A stretch of DNA of 64,000 nt from Methanomassiliicoccales archaeon UBA280. Lineage in GTDB: Archaea; Thermoplasmatota; Thermoplasmata; SG8-5. The translations under genes were made by a program, and so were the position numbers. The stretch is from NCBI GenBank assembly GCA_002499085.1, contig DAKD01000004.1:36912-100911 (forward strand). The letters run 5' to 3'. Shown piece by piece: positions 1 to 6,295 of the stretch. How positions within the stretch are numbered: position 1 is the first letter of the stretch; each line of letters begins with the position of its first letter. Under the pieces are notes generated by a model that ran no database searches, was not told where the DNA came from, and saw only the letters and a program-made list of their open reading frames with translations.

Positions 1-357
1 GCCGCCGATGCAGTCCGGACTGCCCCGGTTCTGATTTTCACGCACAGCACGAACTGCGACCCATGCATTGAGCAGGCTGATATCTGCGATTCAGTGAATG
101 AGCGATATTCAACCCAAATATCCTATTTTGACTTCGTTTCCGGCATCGATCCCGAAGCACCGGCCTGCTTCGACGCATACGACCCGGATGACGGGACCCA
201 TTACATCCCGCTCACTGTGGTTCTGACCATGGGACCCGACGGTGCGATATTATGGCACAGCTGGGAGGGAGTCGTGGAAGAGTCCACGCTCTCAGGCTGG
301 GTGGAACAGGCGATCGAATACAATGAACAGTATGGGAGTGGGACGTATGCTCGCTAA
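1..357 (+). CDS. thioredoxin-fold protein, 5' end outside window
   Basis: The reading frame is open from base 1, so the start codon lies before the window; 118 codons remain. It reads a hydrophobic strand followed by HSTNCDPCIEQ, a CxxC redox motif in thioredoxin-fold position, then a cis-Pro-like segment (HYIPLTVVLTMGPDG) and a C-terminal helix. Such proteins are thiol-disulfide oxidoreductases. The next gene, a thioredoxin-CcdA fusion, starts inside the last codons (11-base overlap), so the two are probably co-translated and act on the same extracytoplasmic thiol pathway. A signal or anchor sequence would be in the missing N-terminus. An internal ATG at base 94 would leave out the CxxC and is not a credible start. 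Confidence 0.75.
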   Translation, partial: AADAVRTAPVLIFTHSTNCDPCIEQADICDSVNERYSTQISYFDFVSGIDPEAPACFDAYDPDDGTHYIPLTVVLTMGPDGAILWHSWEGVVEESTLSGWVEQAIEYNEQYGSGTYAR

Positions 358-1762
358 AAGAATGTCATTGATCATTGCAGCCGCAATCATCCTTGCAACA
401 GTCGGCACATTTGCCATGAGCCGGAATGTCGCCGCCGAGATTGTCCCGGCGCCCGACTTCACTGCCGTGGACCATCTGGGCCGCACATTCTCGCTGAACG
501 AGTCCCTTGGCAAGGTGACGATGATCCATGTCACCCAGCTGGAGAGCCCGATATGCATCGAGTGCGAAGCGCACATGGTGGACCAGATGCGGGAGCTTGC
601 GGAGCTTCAGAACGACCCTGACATCAGCGTCATCACGCTCAATGTCCGCAAGAACCCCTACTCCCCGGACGGCTGGACCCTCGCACGGGACTGGTGGGGC
701 ATCAATGTGACATGGCACTGGGTCGAGGAGATGGACCCTTACGCAATAGCAGGCCAGTACCAGGAATACTGGGACGTGAACGGCAATTTCGCAAATCCGA
801 GCCTGATTATGATAGACTCGGAGCAGAACGTGGTTGGCGTATATCACATCTACACGATGAACAGCGGCGAGGCGGATGGCATCCAAACCGCGGATTCGCT
901 GCGCGAGGATGCGGCCGAGATCATGGCAGGCGAATGGACCGTCTTCAGGGGCCAGACCGGCACCACGACCTATCTGGGGGTCTTCCTGCTCGGCATACTC
1001 TCGACATTCTCGCCATGCTCGCTTTTCATGCTCTTCGCCATCATCTCCTTTATTGTCTCGTCCGGGAACAGGGCAAGAAGGCAAACCGCAGGGACAGGCG
1101 TGGTATTCGAGGTATTGTCTCCGGAACGGAAGCAGCCGGGCCACGGGAATGCAGGGGGATCCGACTGGAGGTCCGGCCTGTGGGTCGGAATGACCTTCTC
1201 GCTCGGCATGGTTTTGATTTTCGCGCTCTTCGGGGCGCTGGCATCCTACATCGGCGTGTTCATCGAATCCTCGACCGCATTCTCGCTGATAGTCGGGATA
1301 ACCCTGGCCATACTCGGGATAAACATAGTCTGGCCGTTGGGAGATGCCTTCAGGCGGCTGTTCAGCCGCGGAGGCGGGCAGGCCTGCGGCGCAGAGGAAG
1401 ACAACACGAAAAGGCTGATGAGGCGCCTGGAGGGTGTGAACCAAGGGGTTGTGGGCGTCATACTGGGCATACTGTTCACGGTCGGCTGGACACCCTGCGC
1501 CCTTGCCATGGTGCTGCCGGTCCTGGTGATGATAATCAGCGGCAAGGTGACGCTAATCGCGGGCATCGGCCTGATGTGCGCGTTCGCGCTCGGTCGGGCT
1601 GTGGTTGTCACAACCTTCTGCGCAGCCATCGGCGGGATGAAATCCAGGATATACGGGAAGTTCCTGACCGCAGGGAAGTGGATACAGCCGATATTCGGCG
1701 CTGCCATGATTGCCCTCGGCGTGATATACGCGCTGAGGTACTGGGGATTCAACCTGTGGTGA
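347..1762 (+). CDS. thioredoxin-like domain fused to CcdA/DsbD-type membrane electron transporter
   Basis: 471 residues. An N-terminal hydrophobic segment (residues 7-24) leads to an extracytoplasmic TlpA/redoxin-like domain with CIEC (Cys70, Cys73). From about residue 208 there are six membrane segments of the CcdA/DsbD family, with the two paired membrane cysteines in FSPC (Cys224) and GWTPC (Cys384). The family moves reducing equivalents from cytoplasmic thioredoxin across the membrane; here the acceptor domain is on the same chain. I chose the ATG at 347 because GGGAG lies 8 bases upstream and the hydrophobic segment follows at once; ATG 323 or 332 are alternatives. It overlaps the end of the preceding thioredoxin-like gene. 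The long loop after TM1 (about residues 240-285) is basic and of low complexity. Confidence 0.85.
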   Translation: MLAKRMSLIIAAAIILATVGTFAMSRNVAAEIVPAPDFTAVDHLGRTFSLNESLGKVTMIHVTQLESPICIECEAHMVDQMRELAELQNDPDISVITLNVRKNPYSPDGWTLARDWWGINVTWHWVEEMDPYAIAGQYQEYWDVNGNFANPSLIMIDSEQNVVGVYHIYTMNSGEADGIQTADSLREDAAEIMAGEWTVFRGQTGTTTYLGVFLLGILSTFSPCSLFMLFAIISFIVSSGNRARRQTAGTGVVFEVLSPERKQPGHGNAGGSDWRSGLWVGMTFSLGMVLIFALFGALASYIGVFIESSTAFSLIVGITLAILGINIVWPLGDAFRRLFSRGGGQACGAEEDNTKRLMRRLEGVNQGVVGVILGILFTVGWTPCALAMVLPVLVMIISGKVTLIAGIGLMCAFALGRAVVVTTFCAAIGGMKSRIYGKFLTAGKWIQPIFGAAMIALGVIYALRYWGFNLW

Positions 1763-1777
1763 CGAGTGCCCGCAGCC

Positions 1778-2521
1778 TCAATTTCCCTTTGCTAGGTTCC
1801 TTCTGTGGAACATGTTCGCGACACCCATGAACACTGTGGTGAACAGCAGAAGAACAAGAATGTCCAGCCAGGCCGGGAGTGTGGAATTCCCGCCCAGTCC
1901 AGCGTTCAGCAGGTCGACCAGATAAGTCAGCGGCGATAAGTATGACAGGGTCAAGAGAGCGCCGTCAAGCTGAGACAGCGGCACGAATATCCCGCTGATG
2001 AATATCATGGGGAACCTCACAAGGCTGGACAGCATCATTACATTCGACGGGGTGCGGGAGGATGTAGATGCCATGAGCACGCCCATGGCCGAGAAGCATG
2101 CGCTTCCGAGCAACATGGCAATTGAAACAAAGATAACATCAGTCACGGCAGTTCCCAGGAAGATTATGCCGGTGACCATTACCATCACCGATAGAACTCC
2201 GCCGAATAACGCGCCTGCTAAAGCGTCTCCCGCCACAATCGTGCCTATCGTTACAGGATAGGACAGCAGTCGTTCATAGGTTCCAGCCTGTTTTTCCCAT
2301 GGCGTGATGAGCGGCCCCAGTGCTGATGCGGTGAAGAACAGGGTCATTGCCAAGAAACCCGGGAAGAAAACAGCAACATCGACTTCCCTTCCTAGATAAA
2401 ATGATATGAACATGAATAGCGGGAAAAGCAAACCGAATATGATCACTGGCGCTTTCTTGTAATATATAGAATTCTTGCCTGCGGTGATGAGGACGCCCCT
2501 GACTGCAAGCGAAAAATTCAT
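1778..2521 (-). CDS. ABC-2 type transporter permease
   Basis: 247 residues with six predicted membrane segments in the ABC-2 (DrrB/NodJ-like) arrangement: N-terminal cytoplasmic helix, TM1 around residues 25-43, TM2 48-68, then TMs near 95-120, 125-150, 165-190 and 215-235. The short motif SPLTYLVDLLNAGL near residue 195 is typical of the family just before the last membrane helix. It is the membrane half of an exporter and pairs with the ATPase encoded immediately upstream, which it overlaps by four bases (ATGA), implying translational coupling. The substrate cannot be read from sequence; drugs, lipids or small hydrophobic compounds are usual for the family. Confidence 0.85.
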   Translation of the reverse strand: MNFSLAVRGVLITAGKNSIYYKKAPVIIFGLLFPLFMFISFYLGREVDVAVFFPGFLAMTLFFTASALGPLITPWEKQAGTYERLLSYPVTIGTIVAGDALAGALFGGVLSVMVMVTGIIFLGTAVTDVIFVSIAMLLGSACFSAMGVLMASTSSRTPSNVMMLSSLVRFPMIFISGIFVPLSQLDGALLTLSYLSPLTYLVDLLNAGLGGNSTLPAWLDILVLLLFTTVFMGVANMFHRRNLAKGN

Positions 2522-3450
2522 TTCATACCCCCTGTGAGCTGCACGAAAGCTTCTTCCAGACTGGGACCGACCATGGTCAGAGTCATGATGCGAATGCCAT
2601 TCGCCTGCGTCCAGATGGCCAGGTGTTTTATTGTGGCATCCGGGTCCTCGCTCTGCATGCGCAATCTGTCCCCCAATATCTCCACTTTGGAAATGGAACT
2701 ATGGGCGAGTGCCGCCGGTTCAACGGCCCTATCTAATGAAATTTCAATTACCTGGCTTTTGTCGAATGCCTTTTTCAAATTCTCGGGTCTGTCCATGGCA
2801 ACCAGCTTTCCCCGGTTTATTATTCCGACCCTCTGGCATATGCGGTTCGCATCCTCTATGTTGTGCGTTGTAAGGAATATAGTGCATCCCCTGCTGTTCA
2901 TATCCCGTATTGTATCCACAATCAGCCGCTTGCTCTGCACGTCAAGGCCCTCTGTCGGCTCATCCAAGAATAGAACGCTTGGAGAATGAATTATGGCGCA
3001 GGCAATGCTGATGCGCTGTTTCATCCCCTTCGAGAAAGTGCTGACACGGCTATCCGCGCGTTCGGATAGACCCAGCCGCGCAAGCAGTTCGTCTGTTTTG
3101 CCGGATAGCACAGATTTCGGCATGCCATAATACCTGCCGGCAAGCTCGATATTTTTTCTGGCAGTCAAATCGCCATAAACATTACCGACCTCAGGAATGA
3201 CCCCGGTGACCATCTTTGCGCTGACAGGGTCTTTCGCCATGTCAATCCTATTCAAGATTACATTGCCAGTATCAGGCCTGATTATGCCAGTGAGCATCCG
3301 CATAGTGGTGGATTTTCCTGCCCCGTTCGGACCAAGGAATCCGAAAATCTCGCCTTTGCCCACCTCGAAACTCACTCTATCCACTGCAATGATATCGCCG
3401 AACTTCTTCGATAGATTCTCAGCCTTCAGAGCAATTCCGTCACCGTTCAA
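2518..3450 (-). CDS. ABC transporter ATP-binding protein (DrrA-like)
   Basis: 310 residues. Walker A GPNGAGKST lies near residue 40, the signature FSKGMKQRIS near 137 and Walker B VLFLDEPTEGLD near 158, followed by the H-loop TTHN. Residues 220-310 form the C-terminal extension found in DrrA/NatA-type exporters. It powers the permease encoded next. The start at 3450 overlaps the end of the cupin gene by 11 bases; the first residues MNGDGIALKAENLSKKFG match the usual family N-terminus. Third gene in a four-gene operon controlled by an ArsR-type repressor, so it is probably expressed in response to the inducer of that repressor. Confidence 0.9.
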   Translation of the reverse strand: MNGDGIALKAENLSKKFGDIIAVDRVSFEVGKGEIFGFLGPNGAGKSTTMRMLTGIIRPDTGNVILNRIDMAKDPVSAKMVTGVIPEVGNVYGDLTARKNIELAGRYYGMPKSVLSGKTDELLARLGLSERADSRVSTFSKGMKQRISIACAIIHSPSVLFLDEPTEGLDVQSKRLIVDTIRDMNSRGCTIFLTTHNIEDANRICQRVGIINRGKLVAMDRPENLKKAFDKSQVIEISLDRAVEPAALAHSSISKVEILGDRLRMQSEDPDATIKHLAIWTQANGIRIMTLTMVGPSLEEAFVQLTGGMK

Positions 3451-3778
3451 TTCGCGCCTCCTGGGATTTGGAATTTATCTGAACGCCCAATAACCTGGCA
3501 CCGGTCGAGGTTGACATCGAGATTGTAGCGGGATCGCTCACGATTCCCTGGCCTTCCACTAGGGACACTGTTTCGCCGTTCACAATGATGTCCACTGCTC
3601 CGGAGAGTACCTGAAAAATCACATTGGCTGACATCTCGCAAGGAGGTATGCTCTCGCCCTGCGACAATTCGATTACCCTGATTTTGAAGTTGTCCGCCTG
3701 ATGGAGAACATTTGTCTTGCCTTTGCCGTCAGGATTAAAATCCAATTGCCTGGCATCATACAATTTCGCAGGCATCAT
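3440..3778 (-). CDS. small cupin-domain protein
   Basis: 112 residues forming a single cupin beta-barrel: motif 1 region RVIELSQGESIPPCEMSA and motif 2 region VLSGAVDIIVNGETVSLVEGQG. The classical metal-binding histidines are absent: motif 1 has Cys/Glu and motif 2 has no His, so it may bind a small molecule rather than catalyse. The ATG at 3778 has GGAGGA seven bases upstream and overlaps the regulator stop codon as ATGA; longer upstream reading into the regulator gene is out of frame with it and rejected. Its place between an ArsR regulator and an ABC exporter suggests a sensing or substrate-handling role. That role is inference. Confidence 0.8.
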   Translation of the reverse strand: MMPAKLYDARQLDFNPDGKGKTNVLHQADNFKIRVIELSQGESIPPCEMSANVIFQVLSGAVDIIVNGETVSLVEGQGIVSDPATISMSTSTGARLLGVQINSKSQEARIER

Positions 3779-4083
3779 TTCCATTCCTCCAACAGGTCTA
3801 TCTCGATCTTGCTGGTCCTGAGCTTCCAGACCTTCTCGGGGGCGCCGCCGCCCTCCTCCTTGTACTCGGCCACCTCGATAATCCCCGCGGCCTTCAGCTC
3901 CGAGAGATGGTAATAAACTCCGGACTGGGTCACGCCCTCCTCCCTCTTGGAGAGGAAACCGTGTATTTCCTTGGTACTCTTCTTGCCCTTTCCGATGAAC
4001 CTTATAATGTCCCATCTGGTTGGACAGTGAAGCGCCTGAATGTACTTCCTCAATGGGTTATTGTTGCATCCTCCATCACACAT
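3775..4083 (-). CDS. ArsR-family winged-helix transcriptional regulator
   Basis: 102 residues. The winged helix runs from about residue 14 (LHCPTRWDIIRFIGKGKKST) through the recognition helix QSGVYYHLSELKAAG and the wing VAEYKEEGGGAPEKVWKL. The N-terminus contains MCDGGC, two cysteines that could contribute to metal or redox sensing, but the classic ArsR ELCVCDL box is absent, so the ligand is unknown. First gene of a regulator-cupin-ATPase-permease operon with ATGA overlaps. Two identical 12-base repeats sit between its TATA box and its start codon, the expected position for an autorepressor operator. Confidence 0.85.
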   Translation of the reverse strand: MCDGGCNNNPLRKYIQALHCPTRWDIIRFIGKGKKSTKEIHGFLSKREEGVTQSGVYYHLSELKAAGIIEVAEYKEEGGGAPEKVWKLRTSKIEIDLLEEWK

Positions 4084-4093
4084 TGTATCACCT

Positions 4094-4137
4094 GAATATT
4101 GCTGTGAAAGACTGGAATATTGCTGTAATATTTAAAA
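4094..4137 (-). promoter_or_regulatory. promoter with paired operator of the ArsR operon
   Basis: Two identical copies of GAATATTGCTGT lie at 4094-4105 and 4115-4126, centres 21 bp apart, two turns of B-DNA, so both face the same side of the helix. Each contains the palindromic core AATATT. Upstream on the minus strand is an AT-rich TATA element (TTTTAAATATTA, 4126-4137). Transcription would begin near 4105, inside the repeats, and the start codon follows at 4083. A dimeric repressor bound here would block initiation. Assignment to the adjacent ArsR protein is inference. Confidence 0.6.
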
Positions 4138-4213
4138 CTACCCCCTTATGATTTCCGCACCTTTAGAAATCTGCTTCGGAAACCTTTTATGGGATTGACA
4201 CCATCTCCTGGCC

Positions 4214-4543
4214 ATGGCCCAAAAGCAATGGCTCTACCGCATCCAGCCCAGGCGCAAGGACATGCTGAAGAAAGAGCCCACCGAAAGGGAGGGCAGATTG
4301 ATAGGCGAGCATTTCGCCTACCTGAAGGATCTCACGGAGAAAGGCGTGGTCCTGCTGGCCGGCAGGACTCTCAATACCGATGCCAGCAGCTTCGGGATAG
4401 TGATTTTCCTCGCAAAGGACGAGAAGGAGGCCGGGAGGATTTTCGAGAGCGACCCGGCCGTGAAGGGCGGGGTGTTCAGGGGCGAGGTTTACCCGTACGG
4501 TGTGGCGCTGGTTGGAGAATCCGTCTTGAAACAGAATCGATGA
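4214..4543 (+). CDS. YciI-family dimeric alpha/beta-barrel protein
   Basis: 109 residues. The fold is the YCII/ferredoxin-like alpha-beta barrel: N-terminal strand QWLYRIQP, helix with REGRLIGEHFAYLKDLTEKG, the conserved VLLAGRT turn, and the C-terminal FESDPAVKGGVFRGEVYPYGVA, which corresponds to the family DPxV...EV.P. core. YciI-like proteins act as small-molecule-binding or lyase-like accessory enzymes; the substrate here is unknown. A TATA-like CCTTTTATG lies about 28 bp before the ATG, consistent with a leaderless or nearly leaderless transcript. Divergent from the ArsR operon. Confidence 0.8.
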   Translation: MAQKQWLYRIQPRRKDMLKKEPTEREGRLIGEHFAYLKDLTEKGVVLLAGRTLNTDASSFGIVIFLAKDEKEAGRIFESDPAVKGGVFRGEVYPYGVALVGESVLKQNR

Positions 4544-4572
4544 AAGTTATATTCTTTAATAACTTGCATAGA

Positions 4573-4603
4573 TTTATATATCCATAAGTGCTGTCATCAA
4601 GCA
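4573..4603 (+). promoter_or_regulatory. TATA box of the AbiE-like operon, leaderless start
   Basis: TTTATATA at 4573-4580 is centred about 26 bp before the ATG at 4603, so transcription should begin at or next to that ATG. This favours 4603 over the in-frame GTG at 4588, which would lie upstream of the transcript. Confidence 0.55.
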
Positions 4604-5187
4604 TGCCCAGAACAGTATATTCGAAGCAAATCGCCGCAGTCATGAAGATGCCTGTCTTCGGCGTGAAGGATTTGACCGGACGAGGGGTTCCCCCGGCCTA
4701 TGCCAGACAACGTCTTCACCTGATGTCCGTTTCGGAGAGAATCACCCGCATCGAGCGCGGGAAATACACTGCGACCGGGGACGCAGTCCTGGTCGCGTCC
4801 CATGTTACCCAGCCATGCTATCTTTCCCTGTGGTCTGCCCTGAACTACCGCGGTCTGACTGACCAGATACCGTTCTCCGTGCAGGTCGTCACATCGCGGA
4901 AAAGGTTCGCACGCAGGCTCTCCTTCGCCGGTTCCGAGATACGGTTCTATTGCGTCAGGCCAGGGATGATGTTCGGATACGAACAGGTTCCGTACGGTGA
5001 AGGGCACCGGATACCCATAGCGAAGGCAGAGAAAACGATAATCGACGCCATCTATCTGAACGGGATACCGTTGGAGGATCTCGACAAGGCAGTGAATTCC
5101 GCGGACGAAGCTCTGCTGACGGAATATTCGAAATTGACTGGGAACCGGCGGGTGATTGCCGCTGTGAAGGAGCTGTTGAAATGCTGA
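4603..5187 (+). CDS. AbiEi-like antitoxin/transcriptional regulator
   Basis: 194 residues with the two-part build of AbiEi-type antitoxins. An N-terminal winged helix (about 1-60) contains the wing ERITRIERGKYT. The C-terminal domain contains YLSLWSALNYRGLTDQIP and later IPIAKAEKTIIDAIYLNG, both typical of the family. In type IV toxin-antitoxin systems this protein represses its own promoter and neutralises the effect of the AbiEii nucleotidyltransferase without direct contact. The downstream gene, overlapping by seven bases, is that toxin. Start chosen from the TATA position. Confidence 0.85.
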   Translation: MPRTVYSKQIAAVMKMPVFGVKDLTGRGVPPAYARQRLHLMSVSERITRIERGKYTATGDAVLVASHVTQPCYLSLWSALNYRGLTDQIPFSVQVVTSRKRFARRLSFAGSEIRFYCVRPGMMFGYEQVPYGEGHRIPIAKAEKTIIDAIYLNGIPLEDLDKAVNSADEALLTEYSKLTGNRRVIAAVKELLKC

Positions 5188-5909
5188 CGACCGGCGAGTT
5201 GAAGGGCTATGCCCATATGCGTAGGCTCAGGATAGTGGACCACATCTGGAAGGATTACATTCAGGACTTGGCCCTGCACATACTCTTCAGAAGAACGCCC
5301 GGGCTGGTCTTCAGGGGCGGCACCTGCATCTGGAAGGTCTACAGGGGCGACAGATTCTCGGAGGACCTGGACCTTTGCGCAGCAACGGTGCCGGCGAACA
5401 TCGGCGAGCATCTGGCGCGCGAACTGGGATTCCTCGGGTTCGAGTGCGGTGTTGAAAGGACAAAGCGCACCGCAAATATGGAGTTCACCAAGCTGTCCGT
5501 GACCTCGCCGACCCATCCCAGACCGGTTCCGCTCCTCGTTGAGATGCTGGAGTCCGCGGATTGCGCTGTCAAGTCGCATATCGTGACGATGTATTCACCA
5601 TACCCGGACGTGCCGCCGGTGGAGATGCGCGTGCCAGAAGCGGGGGACATAGCCTCGGACAAGGTCTCGGCGATATTCGGCAGGGACAAGGCCCGCGACG
5701 TGCACGACCTGTACATCCTGCTGAAACAGGGGGCGAAGCCGGACATGGCGGATGTGAGGCGCAAGATACCCGATTTCACCCTGCCGGGCCTCAAGAGGAA
5801 GATGGAGGAGAAGCGCAAGGGCTGGAAGGCGCTGGAGCCACTTTTAGTTGCGAGGTTGCCGGCGCTGGAGGAGGAGATGCAGTACATAATGGGGTGCATT
5901 GCGGACTGA
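5181..5909 (+). CDS. AbiEii-like nucleotidyltransferase toxin
   Basis: 242 residues. The catalytic signature is intact: LVFRGGTCIWKVY followed by RFSEDLDL (GGT...S-x-D-x-D, residues about 42-68), the DNA polymerase beta-like fold of AbiEii. Further on, EMRVPEAGDIASDKVSAIFGRDKARDVHD (shown here only as a position, about residues 150-178) supplies the conserved Lys and Asp pair of motifs III-IV. These toxins transfer nucleotides to tRNA or other targets and give phage abortive infection. It overlaps the antitoxin gene by seven bases. GC content resembles its neighbours, so no obvious recent import. Confidence 0.85.
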   Translation: MLTTGELKGYAHMRRLRIVDHIWKDYIQDLALHILFRRTPGLVFRGGTCIWKVYRGDRFSEDLDLCAATVPANIGEHLARELGFLGFECGVERTKRTANMEFTKLSVTSPTHPRPVPLLVEMLESADCAVKSHIVTMYSPYPDVPPVEMRVPEAGDIASDKVSAIFGRDKARDVHDLYILLKQGAKPDMADVRRKIPDFTLPGLKRKMEEKRKGWKALEPLLVARLPALEEEMQYIMGCIAD

Positions 5910-5936
5910 TGCGCTGTTCAGTTGAAATGGATCCGG

Positions 5937-6056
5937 GAAGGATGAGAGAGACGATTCCGTGCGACCTGTGCAAGAGTTGATAATATGGATCCCCGACCTC
6001 CGTTCCAAATGTCCCGCAGGACTTTGGATACAGCTTAAGACAGGCGGGGCATGCTG
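5937..6056 (-). repeat. dispersed palindromic repeat, copy 1
   Basis: Read on the minus strand it begins AGCATGCCCCGCCTG at 6056 and ends at the outer motif GGATGAGAGAGACGATTC (5940-5957 on the plus strand). The part 5996-6056 matches 42396-42456 without gaps at roughly 87 percent identity. The part 5957-5994 matches 13035-13072 at 37 of 38 bases. The short internal hairpin seen in other copies is missing. Confidence 0.75.
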
Positions 6057-6114
6057 GTCCCAGATTCTCTGCTAATATTCTGCCCGGTCGGCGTTCCGCG
6101 GACGCCAGCCGGTC

Positions 6115-6174
6115 TTACCAATCTATTGTCCATGTTGTATCAGCCGGCACATGCACCCAGTACCCGAGTATTTC
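6115..6174 (-). pseudogene. decayed C-terminal end of a surface protein
   Basis: On the minus strand this stretch encodes LGYWVHVPADTTWTIDW and a TAA stop at 6115. That is the end of the repeated surface C-terminal domain also found at the ends of the genes stopping at 6296 (GYWIHVPADTIWIIDW) and 63692 (GYWVHVPADSVWTVEW). Upstream of KEILG the similarity stops and no start codon or body remains. It is therefore a broken fragment about 120 bases downstream of an intact relative; at base level it looks closer to the 63692 copy than to its neighbour. Confidence 0.75.
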
Positions 6175-6295
6175 CTTTTGAAGCTTCGAACTGCGCTGGT
6201 TCACCTTTCGCAAAAGGAAATATTCAGAAAAGGAAAACTCCAGGTGAACCTGCTCGTTCTCAGCACCACTGGCGTTTTGATTAACGCCAGGAACC

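Larger units (their letters stand above)
5910..6295. other. intergenic region between converging genes
   Basis: 386 bases between the AbiEii stop and the stop of the surface-protein gene. It holds a copy of the dispersed palindromic repeat (5937-6056) and a decayed gene end (6115-6174). I see no further gene; the remainder (6175-6295) includes the inverted pair TGGCGTT/AACGCCA around 6270-6290, a possible terminator for the minus-strand gene. Confidence 0.6.

Noticed and set aside
365..1444. Long minus-strand reading frame opposite the CcdA fusion gene
   Set aside because: Low-complexity shadow of the GC-rich codon pattern; the plus-strand protein has clear family motifs.
3785..4015. N-terminal extension of the cupin protein
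   Set aside because: It overlaps the ArsR gene in another frame; the GGAGGA before 3778 and the ATGA overlap define the start.
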